Below are positions 13,301 to 26,029 of a stretch of 64,000 bases of DNA, in pieces. The stretch comes from Davidsoniella eucalypti (lineage: Eukaryota; Ascomycota; Sordariomycetes; Microascales; Ceratocystidaceae), in contig RMBW01000047.1 in assembly GCA_004009845.1 (NCBI GenBank), positions 166,093-230,092 on the forward strand, given 5' to 3'. Numbering within the stretch: position 1 is the stretch's first letter; each line of letters begins with the position of its first letter. The notes beneath the pieces were generated by a model, which was given only the letters and a program-made list of their open reading frames with translations, searched no databases and had not been told where the DNA came from. The position numbers and the translations under genes were made by a program.

Positions 13301-14012
13301 CATTGCAAAATATTGTCCCACTAGGGCTTAGTAGGGTTAATTTACGGGTTACGACAACCCTAATACATACGTAAAGTATGTATTAACCCTAAACTGACAT
13401 GGCCTAGATGATCGTAGCGTTCTTGACATGGCAAGCTTCACTTACACGAACTTCCTGAAATAGAAAGGTCCGACGCCGATGCAATACAATAGCCGTATCG
13501 TGGGCTAAGCGTGACAGTAATGCAAAGTAATATCGAGTGAATATGATAGATAAAAAGACAAGGACGCGGAGAATTGGAAACATCTATTGGAAACATATAT
13601 AGACATAAAACATAATACATGAAAATAGGTAGAAAGAGAACAAAGCAAAAACTACAATATACATCTTTGAAAAATATAACAATAGGAAACACATTAAGTG
13701 CATGATCAATATGCACACCATTCCTGATAACCTGGAGGGTCTACGAGTAGACTGACTGTACAAGCCAGGTTTGTCCCTCCTGTCGACATCATCTCTTCCT
13801 TACCACCCCATATTACAATCCATAGAATAGGGCCAGCAGGCTGTTTTCCATACCTGGATCACGACCATGCTTCCTTTTTAGACCATGTAAAACAAAACGA
13901 CAAGTCATCGTACTGACATATCCCAAAACAGCCCAAACACCAATAGACACTGCCACCTGTACACATATGCAAAAAGATGGCTGTAGCGTCCTCTTTTCTC
14001 TCTTCCTATCTC
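10337..14012. other. long intergenic spacer
   Basis: About 3.7 kb without a convincing gene. Open frames near 11688-12191 overlap each other in two frames, show no domain and look like chance. A TA-rich stretch lies at about 10823-10840. The region should hold the palH promoter and leader and the 3' UTR of the orphan gene at 14013. The only structured element I noticed is a telo-box/hairpin cluster at 13332-13391. Confidence 0.6.
13332..13391. repeat. telo-box inverted repeat and hairpin
   Basis: A 10-bp perfect inverted repeat (TAGGGTTAAT at 13332-13341 and its complement at 13382-13391) carries the AACCCTA telomere-like motif. A second perfect 10-bp hairpin (13361-13370 with 13376-13385, 5-nt loop) shares the right arm, so the two pairings compete. 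A further AACCCTAA lies between them. It could be a binding site for a Myb-type telobox factor or a degenerate small palindromic element. Function is unknown. Confidence 0.45.
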
Positions 14013-14819
14013 TCACATGACAGTACACTTCGAGCCTATTGCGACCATGGCATGAGTGTACTCTAGTAATTTCTCCCAGGTCATATCTTCGGGCAATGAG
14101 AACTCGCCGTCCTTCCCCGAGAGAAGCACGCATGTGTACTTCTTATTCTCGAGCCGTCTACGGACATCTAGCGCTATGCGATCTGGCAGGCACATGACAA
14201 CGATCTTGTTCCTCAACACCAACAAGAACTCATGTTCTCTATCGGGATTCAACGCCACGAAGGTGACATCTTTAGGCGGAGCCATCTTCAGCGCGCGTGC
14301 CAACGCATCGTAGCGGCCATAGAGTTCCCATGAGGCATGACCACTGCGAGTCTTGATGTAGTATGCACCGCCGACACCGAGAGCCACTACGTCCAACTTG
14401 GCGTCGACGACGATGGGCGTCATACGTCGACATACTTTCTCGTCTGCCCACTCGCTTAATGTAAGCGGCTCCTCCTGTGTCCAGGCTACATAGCTGCCGC
14501 GAGGCCCGAATATACAGCGTACATCTTCGAAGCGGTTGGCATCGATGAAAATACTGAGACGGTCGAGGCTGGTTTCGCTGGCGGGACTGGTTAGGTAGTT
14601 CATGCGTGACCACTTCCAGTCTCGATAGTTGACGAAAACACTCTCCTTACAGTCGTGCCAACTCACACATGTGGTTTGCCAACTGTCGTCAAAGGCGCGT
14701 AGATGGTCCCCGGACGGTAGGTTATGGAAGGCGTCGTTGAAGCCGGTGCTTAGGAAGTAACGGTCATCACTTCGGAAGAAGAAAAAGAAACTGGGCGGTA
14801 GTGGGTTAACAGATGGCAT
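14013..14819 (-). CDS. uncharacterised fungal protein
   Basis: Intronless frame of 268 aa with an ATG in a CACCATGCC context. A run of five phenylalanines follows the first ten residues. The body is rich in aromatic residues and alternating hydrophobic strands, with motifs such as FGPRGSYVAW and GVGGAYYIKT followed by a WELYG segment. These look like two repeats of a beta-rich unit (glycine turn, then Tyr/Val strand, then Trp). I cannot assign a family. There is no signal peptide of normal form and no obvious membrane helix. Codon usage and composition look like the neighbouring genes, so I think the frame is real. It could be a secreted or cytosolic lectin-like propeller fragment, but that is speculation. 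Confidence 0.65.
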   Translation of the reverse strand: MPSVNPLPPSFFFFFRSDDRYFLSTGFNDAFHNLPSGDHLRAFDDSWQTTCVSWHDCKESVFVNYRDWKWSRMNYLTSPASETSLDRLSIFIDANRFEDVRCIFGPRGSYVAWTQEEPLTLSEWADEKVCRRMTPIVVDAKLDVVALGVGGAYYIKTRSGHASWELYGRYDALARALKMAPPKDVTFVALNPDREHEFLLVLRNKIVVMCLPDRIALDVRRRLENKKYTCVLLSGKDGEFSLPEDMTWEKLLEYTHAMVAIGSKCTVM

Positions 14820-17800
14820 GGTGAGAACTGTTGTTCTAGTTTGTTAGGCAAAGTATTAGGAAGCCGTGTCAACGTGCGGCACGGTCTCAGCTAGCCCAGA
14901 AACAAGTGTGGTATTCGTATAAGAGAGTAGAAGCTCTGGGTTATCCGAGCACCAGATGTGGCCAGAGTTTGGGTGCGGTAACGAAGCCACTTGAGCCAGG
15001 ATCCTGGTTTGATGTGTTTCGACGTCGGCAGTAGCAAGTCTAGGCAGAGCTAACAGGCAAGGGAAACAAAAAGCTCCAAGTCTTTTGCTTTTGCAAAAAT
15101 GCTAACGCTTCTGAGGCACAGGCTGAAATCGAAGCAGAGCGTCGATATGCACCTTTTTTGATATGTTTTTCGTCTGAGTCTTCTATATTTAGACGTGCCA
15201 GAATGTTAAGTAGTTGTGGGCTTGTATTGGTCTGGCTGATCGTCAGAGTCCCGAGCGCGTTTCAAGTGGTAGGTTGGGCAAGCAAGGCTCTTCCTAAAAA
15301 AGAAAAGAGAGAAGAAAAAGCCGCGATGGACAAAACAGGATGCCAAGGCCCGGACGGTCTTTGCTGCAAACTGATTCGAGATTGAGAAAAGAAAGAATGC
15401 AAGCGGAGTAGCGTATGGATGTTACTATCATATCATGAGAATTTTGATACTTGGTGTTGCTAGGGATCTTTTTCTATTGAAAGCTGGACACGGCAGAAAA
15501 AAAGGCAATAAGGAATCGAAAGAAAAGAGAAAGAGAGGGAAGATTCGACGCTGGAGCGAGGACCTCAAATAGAAAAAGAGTCTGTAAAAAAAAGCGAGGC
15601 TGCGTCTGCAGGCTCTTGTAATTCGACAACACCACCCCTTGCTTCTGCTCTTGTAGCAGCTTCTTTATGTGACTTCACTGCTGCGGATTTATGACTTAGA
15701 CTAATTTAGCTGTCCTATATAGGCCAATAGCTAAGCGGGTTATAGTGAAGCTAAAGGAAAAAAAAATACCAGCCTTTTTCTTTTTCTATCTGTTGCTTTT
15801 GTTTTGTTCAGCTAGTTGGGAACACGAGAACAAACATGACTAAACTAACGAACCTCTATGATCACTTTTTGGCTTGGGCCAGAGCGGTCTATGATTTGCT
15901 CTGCTATTGTCTGCTTTGAGTCTTTGGCTATAGAAGCCGCTAGATCCCATATGACGAAATAAGAAGATAAATAATTGTCGTTTGATGGGGGCCTCACTAA
16001 ATGACAAGCAGAATCCATCAAATGCAAGTACAATGTTACTAAGTATGTATAATGTAGTTTGCGTCCTGCTTCTAGCTGATAACATAGTATTTTATGCAGC
16101 TAGTAACATGAGGCTTTAATCGCCCACATTGCTCTTGCTGGGTCACTTGTGCGCTTGTACCTGGTGATATGGAACGAAGATATATGTGACCTGGCTATGC
16201 AGTACATACAGTTATTTAAGTCTATGTACTGTAGACACAGACATTCTTGAGTCTCACAAACTGTCTCCCGTTTTGATCTTGGTGTTTCTCCGCCCCAATC
16301 CTAAGTCCGGCAAGATGGAAGATAATATTTGTACTATGTATAGACCTTGTGGTGAAAGGGTGGGTGTCAGGCCTGTGGATAATACAATGTGCATATATAT
16401 CCTTCCAACTAAAAGCTTCACCGTATTCTGTCATTCTCCCCCCATGCGTTTCTATCCCTTCTGCCACCGATCCTGTGTCCCGCCATTGTTGAGGTGACCA
16501 GGGCTGGACTTCTAGGCGATTATCTGGCCATTTCATAGCAGTAACTTGAGAACAGTATGCTGTAACAGTGTCTAGATTTAGCGGGGCAATTCTAGTGTTG
16601 TATTGAAGCATTTGTTGCCTTCTGGCCAAACACCATCAACTAACGTCTGATTGTATATGAAGAAAATTCAAAACTACTACGTAAGTCTATATGCTGAATC
16701 TTTTGTGAAGCAATTAGTATAGCTGTAGTATCGTGAATTTGTAAGCAATCTGCTCGTTTTCTTCGTTCTTCACCCCACGATTGAGGATCTTCCTTGTTCT
16801 TGATACCGACTTTTGTTTACTTACAAATTGGCGCCATGCTGATACTAATATCTGCCGACTCAATCAATGCAACACCAGCTGAATATGACCTGCGGACTAG
16901 AGAAAATAAAGAACTAGTCAGCCTTCTTTTGTCTTAGCCACAAGAACCCAAGTGTCTATGAAGAAAAAAACTCATGCTGAAAAAAAGGCTGGCTCATTCT
17001 GTAGTAAGGAGTAAGAATAATATACTGCTTACTTTATACTATGGTTACTATATACTAGTATGTTGCAGTTTATGCATATAACGTGACTATGAATGCTCTG
17101 ATGTTCGTTTATCGCCACTTGAAAGCTGTCGATAAAGCTATGTAGTGAGTCTGCAATATTGGAAACTGGCATTAATAAATTATATTGTAGGATCAATAAC
17201 CCGACTTCTAGACTACCTACTATCACGATGATTTTGACTTCTTCAAGTAAAATTGTAGTAATAGAACTCTATAGAACATAACACATATTATACTTGGTTA
17301 CTTATGGCCTGGTAACTTTGAGCATTGGGCCCAACTGTCACTGTTTTTGGGTTATAAATATGAAGGATAGTAATGTTTATTCTAGGAAACCTATTCTCTA
17401 CTCTACACCTACACATCGCAATGAACTAGCCCTTAAACGCCGCGTATACTCTGTTATTCAGTAGAACAACTCGCCATATTTGAAAAAAGAAAGAAAGAAA
17501 AAAAAAGAAACAAGAAACAATGTAAACTGAAAGAAATGAAAGCAGATAGTAAAACCGGAAAAAAACAAAAGACACAAAGTAAGGAAACCCCAGTCTCAAA
17601 CTGGGTCGTCATCAAGTCATTTTTGCTAGTCGTCGTACAGACTAGGAGGGGAAAAGCACGAAAGAAATATTACCAGGAAATCAGGGTGAAAACAGCAGCT
17701 TTTCAGTTTGCTGTATCAAAAAAAAAGAATAAAAAAAAGAGAATCAAGATAGATCCTTCACTTACCGATAAACACCAATCACGACAGATAGCTGTTGGAA

Positions 17801-17865
17801 CTTGAAAATATAGTCGACAACGCTGTAGAGGCGGCCGAGCCTGCCAATGAAGAGGACGAGCGAAA
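14820..17865. other. intergenic spacer, no gene seen
   Basis: About 3 kb, AT-rich, with several A-rich/GA-rich tracts (for example 17480-17520 and 17718-17745). Short frames here lack domains and have skewed composition from the purine tracts. No tRNA, rRNA or transposon signature was recognised. Confidence 0.55.
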
Positions 17866-20151
17866 CTAATCATCGCCGCTTTCTATGGTATGACCACGGA
17901 AATGAAGCTTGCAAGTCCACTCTCCAGAGAAATCGACTGCATGTCGGACTTTAATTCCCGCCTTTTTCCACACTGCAGTATCAAATCCGATGTCCACGAT
18001 GAATAGGTTCCACTCATTGCCATCTGTGACAGTGCTACGCATAGTTTCCGGAGTTGTACCGAGAGCTAGTTCTTCCTCAGCATTGGGATTAATAGCCTCC
18101 ATGAGACCCTTCTTTGGCGCAGCAATGGAAATAACGTAGCGAGGTTTGACGTATAGGGGGAGACCATCAACTATCGAGATTTTACCTGTCGACGGGTCAA
18201 GACCGGATGGAATATCAAGGGAAATGACAAATCCAGGATCATTACTGACCCAATGTATCAATTCGTAGACTGTTGTTTGTTCGCCAGTCCGAAGCTCTTC
18301 AAACGGTACAGTGAGTCCGAGAAGACCGTCAATAATCAGTGTCGACACAATGGGCTTACCGCTTTCTTTGGCAGAGCGATAGAGGTCGAACAGATCTTGT
18401 TTATCATAAACATGACCACCGTAGTTACGGAAAAGGCGGACTTGATGTCTCACGGAATCGATGAGAAGAGAGTCTCTATCAAGATCGACCACGCAAAGGA
18501 TGACTTCCATACCTTTGCATCGCAGCTGTCTGGCCGCTGCAATAGCGCGGGCGCCAGATTTGTTGTTTCCTGCTAATACCAAGACAACGCATTTCTGAAT
18601 GAGGTCTGACAGAGGATGCCCAGGATTAGAAACGCCAAGTCCGTGTCGTACGGCAGGATCTTCTAGAGTACGAATTGTAACTTCAGCTATACCACGAGCC
18701 GCGTTCTCAGTCAGAACAACTTCAGGCATCCCAAGTTCATTGATAGCAGTATTTTCCAGAGTCACCATCTGCAACGGAGACACTGCGTCGATATACCGAT
18801 TTGAAGGGGAGAGATAGAAGCCTACGATGTGTTCCTTAAGCTAGGAAGAGATGTTAGTCGAAACGTATGCCTGAGGTAATACGTGGAACAACTTACCTGA
18901 GAACTGACTCGACTGCTGGATTGAATTATTCCCGGAATAATACTAGGCTTTCGGGATGAGACTTGACGTGCGAGGCCAGACGGTCTAGTGTCATTCCGGC
19001 GTGAGGATTTGATGCTTCGTCGATCCTCGATATGAACATCTGCTTCGCTGTTCCAGAAATCATCATGGGTTTTTGAGGTGGTAGACATATCTAGCACATT
19101 TTCGGAATAGTGAAGGTTTTTCCCACCGGCGGTTCCAGGCTTTGTCTTGAGATTGTGATAGACTAGCCGTTCATCTTCGCGAATTGTATCACATCGATTA
19201 ATCTCTTCGAATACCGTACGCTTATCAAATTTTGCCAGACCGCCTTCAAAATCAAACTCGTTCTTGTCGGTCAAATCACCTGATATCCAGCCATTTTCAC
19301 CAGAATTCTTTGAATTCTTTTTGAGAGAAGCAAATGGCTGAAAGGATTGGGTGTCTTCAAGTAGAGGCGTATTGCGCCAGCCCTTACCACGTCCAGCACC
19401 ACCACTGCTGTTCTGTTGAGTTTGCTGTGCCGGTTGCTGATCCTTTTTGCGACGCTGACGGGCTAGTCGACTTTCTCTAGTGTGAGACTTGGCTACAGTT
19501 AAGCCATCCTGGGTCTTGGAAGCGGTATCAACCTCAATGTTAGACATTTCCTGCTCAAGGCCCGATAACTCGGCTGCTGTGGCAGGGGAGTTCAAGAGAT
19601 GTGTAGGGCGAGGCGAGTTGAAAGAAGAGACAGATGTAGTCGGCACATGGGTTCTTGGTAGTGGTGACGCAGTGACGACTGACTTGCGTTTCTTTTCGAT
19701 ATCGCTTCCGGAACGAGTAGACGACGTCGGCCGTCCAAGACTGACGATGGCGGGGTCAACAAAAGCTTGTTGTGACACAGGTTTTGCGACCGTTGCCGGT
19801 AACTTTGGGGGGACTACTTTGGTGGGTGATACAGAAGAGGATGGGGCGCTGAGTGCCGGCGACACAATGGATGGTATAGAGAGTTTCAAGACTTCGACAT
19901 TCGAAACTTCGCGAATCGAGATGTTGATACTTGGAACGCTGCTAGGCCGAGGACCGAGAATTGTCACTATGGAGAGGTTTATGTGAGTGTTTGGTTTTGA
20001 TTGATGGATAGATAGCTATGGGATGATACTTACCATTGCTGAGATGAAGACTCTCGCCAGGTGTGGCGTGGGTAATCTTGCCTTGGACTTGCAGACCCGG
20101 AGGGTTATGGAAGGTCACAAGGACCTGCAAGCCAACAAGTGCAGCATCCAT
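17866..20151 (-). CDS. EDC3: enhancer of mRNA decapping 3
   Basis: Three exons: 20034-20151, 18897-19966 and 17866-18840, with introns 19967-20033 and 18841-18896 that preserve phase; 720 aa. The N-terminal LSm-like domain (residues 1 to about 75) spans the first intron. A disordered Ser/Pro-rich linker with a basic RQRRKK patch follows. The FDF motif (NEFDFEGGLAKFDKR) lies near residue 276. The C-terminal YjeF_N Rossmann-like domain covers about 395-715. Family knowledge: Edc3 scaffolds Dcp2/Dcp1 and the helicase Dhh1 in P-bodies; LSm binds Dcp2, FDF binds Dhh1, and YjeF_N dimerises. The domain order LSm-FDF-YjeF_N is diagnostic. Pif1 follows on the same strand with its own promoter region. 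Confidence 0.95.
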
Positions 20152-21593
20152 GATGTGCGGGCAGCAGAATCGCTGATCCTCAATAGGGTAGAAGTCCCTA
20201 CGTTTTCAACAAAAGATGTTAGCCAACTTGAACTCAGCATGCATGTAAACAGGCCCAACGGCGAGTCGTGGCGATTCTTGTAGTAGCTAAGGTCTCAGGG
20301 CCAATATGACATCATGAGAATGAGCTGCTCAGCTTATCGGCAAGACATGCTAAGAGAGAAGTGGCCTAGTTGTATGTGGATGGCCCATGGGTCGACCTAT
20401 CGTTGTCGCATCTCATAGGCGATGTTGCGACAAGATGCAGGTGCTGTGTGGCATCTACATGTGGCAGCATTGGAAGGCCAATCATAGGGCGCACCGTAGT
20501 TTGGGTGGCATCTTATGCAAGCGGGAGAAAATCCTATCGGGGACAGCCCAGTAGGTAGATGAAATCGGCAGCAAACAAACTTACTTTCAAATCGTATTAA
20601 GTGGTGCGTATACGGCCAGTCGTGATAATAATGGTTCTTTAGGAGGTTGAAAGAAGAAGAAAGAAGGAAGAAAAAGAAAACACGATACTGCAGGCTCCCG
20701 ACTTACTATGTCTGGAAGCCGCTGAAACGTCGAGGAAAGAACATCAAATTCCGAAATGGTAGACGATGACACAAATGAAAGAATGAAAGGGCACAAGGCG
20801 CAAAGACCCCTAAACCCACTGTAAGCTAGCCAAACACTCAATTGCTTATCGATAGTGGAGTTAAGGAGCTACACGTGACCGCGCGTCGCCAGCTTGTGTT
20901 ACAAAGCTCGACTTAGAGCTACAGGGGTCTAATGATTTCCTCGCGACTGCTTGCTTAAGCCTTGGCATTCAGTGACTTCAGCATGGAATCAATTATCGTT
21001 TATGTTGTACGTATCGCTTGATGATGGTCAGTTATGAAGCTGTAGAAAGTGCAATTGAACTTGCTAGTCTATATAAGAAGCCATAAGAATGGTAAATAGT
21101 TGACCATCACTAAGACAAGTCTCAGCCCTATTGAACCTATGAACTGTATAAAGTATTTTAACAATGAAAGTTGGCATGCACATGATCATAGTGTAAGATA
21201 GAACGCAACTGACAAACTTTGTTATGGCTTGTTGGAATCAAAGAAAAGTCAAGTCTTGTGCAATGATACTATACGGCAGCATACTATGTGACTCGACGAA
21301 GTATAAGAGCACCCTCAATATTTCAAACTTCCCACCTGATATATCAACACCGAAAAGGGACATATCTTCAAAGTTAGCTAAAAAGGGACGAAAAAAAGGT
21401 CAGAACAGAGTTGCTACATGATATCGATAACAAGAAAATACATCGAAATATTCACCAAGCAAAGTATAATAAGTAATGGAAGAATAGCATAGATTTGTGA
21501 TAAATGGACATGTGCATGGAAAAGAAAACGTGTGTTGTGTCTTCGGTTAAATATAAGACATGGATAATGAAATTAAAGAACTTGACCCTCGAA
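20152..21593. other. Edc3 upstream / Pif1 downstream spacer
   Basis: About 1.4 kb between the Edc3 start and the Pif1 stop, both on the minus strand. It contains pyrimidine/purine tracts near 20640-20690 and no domain-bearing frame. It should contain the Edc3 promoter and the Pif1 3' UTR. Confidence 0.55.
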
Positions 21594-24186
21594 CTAGGGA
21601 GCTGGCGACTTTTTGAAAACATCAGTGATGTGTGATTGCTGTCCCTTCTTAGCAACATCTACTGAATAGAGCATATTGTAGAAGGCCGTGACCTTGGGAT
21701 GTGCCATGACCTTTTGCTTGGTGAAGCCGAGAACTTGTAGTCCGGCTTGACTAGTGGCACGACTGAGGGCTACATATGCTTGGCCCTTTTCGAAGATCCT
21801 GCTAAGATCCACAGACACACGATCTAGTGTTTGTCCCTGGGCTTTATGAATGGACAAAGCCCAGGCAAGAATAAGAGGAACTTGGCTACGTGTAGCCTGA
21901 ACCTCACCGTTGGGAAGCTCGATTTTCCATTCTTCCGGGACAACGTGAATCGGCCGTGAGCTAATTGGGAACTGGACTACTGGGAACCGGATTTGGTCGC
22001 CAACAGTGTCCGCAGTTCTCATGAATTTCTTATTCAGCTTTTCCGCATTGAGCACGTATGAACCTGCAAGATCATCCTCTGGGGAGAGTTTGTAGGCCTC
22101 ATGGGCTTCATAGTGCGCAAATTCGAGTTCTGTTTTGAAATCAACAACTTTGCCAATAAGTCCGTTGAAAAGTTGATTGTCTTCTTTGTTTTTGATCAAC
22201 ATGACTTGTGCGCCTTTTTTAAGGGTGAGGCGCTGTGGGCACATCATATTGCCCAGAAGCTTATCACGGAAGGTTGGCTCGCCGGTGTCAAAGGCCTCAA
22301 AAACACGAGACTCTTCTTTGATTGCATTAAGACGGCGCATGTTGGCGGTCTCAACTTCAGCACGAGTGGGGTAGAGATTAGTCGTTTCGATGTCGTCATT
22401 GAACTTCAAAGGCCGGGCAAGAAGTCTGAACGCCTGTACTGTTGCATCACTGATACGCCCGAGGCGCATTTCGTTGAGCATCATAGCAAACTCCGTATCT
22501 TTTTGACGGAACACCTGTGTTAGGCCAATAGTATGATCGATTGATGTAGCCCAGGTAGCAGCTTCAAAGGCAAACTTGGCAGCCCGGTTTTGACTATTAT
22601 CGGGAACAGGTGGTAACTGGAAGAAATCGCCGGTTAAAACAAGTTGAATACCACCCCAGGGTCTTGGATTGTTGCGGATCTTGCGTGCAACTTGATCTAG
22701 CTTATCGAATAGATCGCCATCAACCATAGAAATCTCATCAATGACCAGACACTTGGTTTTGATCCATCGGTTCTTCGCCTTGGGGTTTCTACGGATCTTC
22801 TTGGCTAGAGTCGTGACGTCATCCTTTCCAAGACCAATGCCTTGATTAAACCATGGTTAGTATCTAGAGCATGCATCAGAACGTGGGATAGATCTCACCT
22901 GCAAAACTATGAAGTGTGATACCGCCGATGTTGCAAGCAGCTAAGCCGGTAGAGGCTGTGACGGCAAGTTTTTCTGGGTCTCGCGCCCACTTTTGACGCA
23001 ATTCTTTGATAATGGAGCGCATAAGAACCGATTTACCAGTACCAGCAGGACCTGTGAAAAATACAGACTTGTTGGCCTTGACGACAATGTCGAGTACATC
23101 ATTCTGCTCTTGACTGAGAACAATAACTGTTGAAGCCGCTGTAACTCTGCTGCTAGCCTTGTTTATGCTGTCTGGAGTTTGCTCATTCTTAGGCTTGGTA
23201 ACAACGGCAGCCGTGGGTTTGCCCGTATTGTTGTTGGCATACATTGATTCAATCGTTTCCATATTAGACTTTGCTATACTGGCGGCAACAGCATCCGTAG
23301 ATACTGAAGATTTGTTAAGTGATGGGGCTTCAGGCGTGGCCCAGCTTGAGGGTAGACATTGTCTCTTGACGGCAACGGTTTGTTTAACGGACGAGTTTGT
23401 ACGTTTGTGTTCGGTCTTGATGGGATGTGGCTGTGCAGGTACTGATTTCTGGACTTCTGGTGACGATGACCACGGAACTAGTTCTTCTTTGGCTAATGGC
23501 GGAAGTTCTGTAGCAAGTGGCTTAAGAGGGGCTATCAATGGCATGGCAGTCGGTGGGCCAGATTCCTCTAGCGGGTCATCGGAGAAGTCATCGGCGCACA
23601 AATCATCGAAGCCGTAGTCAATGGCAAACTGGTCACCGGAGAGAAACGTCGCGGGCTTTTTCGGCAAGGGCTCTTCGTCAACAGAGAACTTGGCGGATCC
23701 GCAGATTGAATTCATAGTTGAGGCGCTGCTCAGTGGTGGGCGGACGACATTGGCGGAGGTTGAAGAAAGAGCAGACTTGGCCGTATTTGATTGTGAGGAT
23801 GTCGTGGAGAATGAGTTCTTGTTTCCTGAGCGTTGAGTTTTGAACATTTGAGCGATGTTATTGTTGGCAGCCGGCGCTGGGCGCTTAGCGCTACCTCCCG
23901 AAACTGAAGGCGCAGCGCGAGACACCAAGGTCTGCTGCTCTTTGTACTTGTCCTGAGGATACATGGCGGTAATTCTTGAAAGGTTGGAGTAGCGAACGTT
24001 GAGGTTAGGTCTGAGGTTGGCATCAGCTGCCCGAGGAATATATGAGGTAATGCGATGGCGAAAATGTTGATCGAACAACCAGGCAAGTCGATCAACGGAA
24101 GTGGCAGAAACAAATCGCATAGATAAGCTGCCCTTAACGTAAGGTAGACGAAAGCACAGAATGTAATAATAGGAATGCAAGGACAA
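21594..24186 (-). CDS. PIF1: Pif1-family 5'-3' DNA helicase
   Basis: Two exons, 22899-24186 and 21594-22840, intron 22841-22898; up to 844 aa. A long low-complexity N-terminus (about 350 aa) precedes the superfamily 1B helicase core. Visible motifs are Walker A GPAGTGKS (about residue 378), motif Ia ASTGLAACNIGG, motif II VIDEISMVDG, motif III LTGDFFQLPP, and the C-terminal HKAQGQTLDRV and YVALSRA motifs. The Pif1 signature follows motif II. Family knowledge: Pif1 unwinds G-quadruplexes and R-loops, removes telomerase and maintains mtDNA. Three in-frame ATGs (24186, 24120 and 23964) offer forms with and without an N-terminal stretch. The second begins a basic, hydrophobic, presequence-like segment, while the third starts at MYPQDKYK. 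Which start is used is unknown. Confidence 0.93.
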
Positions 24187-26029
24187 CTGATCAAGACAGG
24201 GTATGTTGATATATATGACTGGGACAAGTCGTGCATAGAAGGGTAGAATGCAATGTACAATGTACTACAGGGTAGGCACCAAACGAGCCTGGTCTCGTTC
24301 AGTGTTATCGTGTTGACTTCAAAAACAAATAGATAAGTAAGCAACAAAGTAACGACAAGAACGTCCCTGCCAACAGTGTCTATTCTTGTCTATAGTAGTG
24401 TCGTTATTTTGTGTATCAATTTTTGATAGTCTCTCTCGGGTTAAAGTGATTTTTTTCGCGACGCGTTTTTGTATACCAAAAAGTGGGGACAATTTGTAAT
24501 GCACAAAAATAACAGGATGAATCGGGTTAGGTGTTAGTGAACTTACCTACTAAACTGGTCATCACCGCATGTAGAATACAATGAACTTATTCCATAAAAT
24601 TGGGCTACATAGGAAATGAATAATAAATAACACTAAGAAAATATACAATAATAAGTAGTCTCACGTAACCGCCTACCATGGTACTAATTGTGCTTGTATG
24701 TTAGTTTTTGTCAGGTAATTTCCAGATATATTGTCTAAGCTATGATATATTCCATACTAAGAGACATGTTAATAATGGAAGAACAAAAACAACACCGCAA
24801 GTTTTTTGACCATCGTCTTCTCATGCCAAGAACCCTTTTTGAATATATCCTGCCTTGAGGGCCAGCTGGTAGTGTGACCCCATACCTAATTATTCCCTCT
24901 CACGCCATATTTAGGGTTATCTAGTGGGCTTCCACTCAAGTTTGAGCTATGAGGAATTCAATCGTTTAGCAAGTCAGGTTGAAGTTGTCTTCTACATTCG
25001 TTGTTGGAGTATCATGAGCGTCTTTCCCAACTTAACCTTCATCAAACTGCCTTGTGTTGTGTTGATATGGAGGGGTAGAACTGTCCATAGGCTTTTGGGA
25101 AGGACATCTGCCAACTCGGGAGTGTAGGCTTTGTCAATAATGTACAGCTTCACTCGGACATAATCAACATATAGTGTGATGACAGTCAGGTCGTGAAGTT
25201 TTCACAGTTCGACTCCCTCGAATCCCCAATCTGCTTGTCCTCCGGATTCACCTCGAAGAAATGGGGTTGGTTTACGCAAAAATTCCGACTGACTGACAGA
25301 TAGACTGGTAAGTAACTCCGGATCATGTGGTAGGCGATGAGTAGACCAAGCACGGATTTAGTTTCGCTGGCAAGCTTGGTGATGATCCCATTGAATTGTC
25401 TAATAGCACTCTAGACATAGGTTTCCGGTCATAGGACCCGAGATCAGGAAGCGTTTACTGGCCATGTCCATGGGGAGGGAATCAGCAATGATTCGGCATC
25501 TACTAGTTAGCTATATCTTCAAGTCGGCTGGTGCCCGAGAGCTTAACCCACAAGTACCAACTAGCTTAAGTTTTACATAGTGTTAACTCAATTTTCCAAG
25601 AAAACAAATTAGTAGTCGATGGCAAATGGCTCTGCCTTGGATGCTAGCTTTGTGATTGGTTCTACCCTCTTCTATTTGCCAGTCTGATTTTCTTCACTAT
25701 GCCCACTTGTTCCATTTTTTGCTCTGAAATACCGTGGTGTCTAGGCTCCTCTTGCCCTTGCTCGATTCCCCAACATAGCTAGATACATGCAGGGTGACTA
25801 CCTCCTCGGTATCCTAAGATACACGGCCTTGAACTAATACTAGTATACAATGTAAGGATAATCTACTTCTCAACGGTGACAGGCCACTGAGATACAGAAC
25901 ATTTATTATGGTTTCTTAGAACAGTATAGTTACTACCTAGCATCTACCTTCTACAGAACTTCGTGAGTGGAGAGGCTGCCCAAACCCTCAGACGCACTAC
26001 CATAAGCATAGGGTGGACTTCAGTAGTAG
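24187..26029. other. gene-free spacer upstream of PIF1
   Basis: About 1.8 kb with no convincing coding region. It starts with the presumed Pif1 leader and promoter and grades into the repeat island. A telomere-like TTAGGGTTA lies at about 24911. No transposase or reverse-transcriptase fragment was recognised; the tRNA-like box pair begins just after it. Confidence 0.5.

Noticed and set aside
25195..25235. GTTCGACTCC motif that resembles a tRNA box B
   Set aside because: No box A at the right distance and no stems could be formed.
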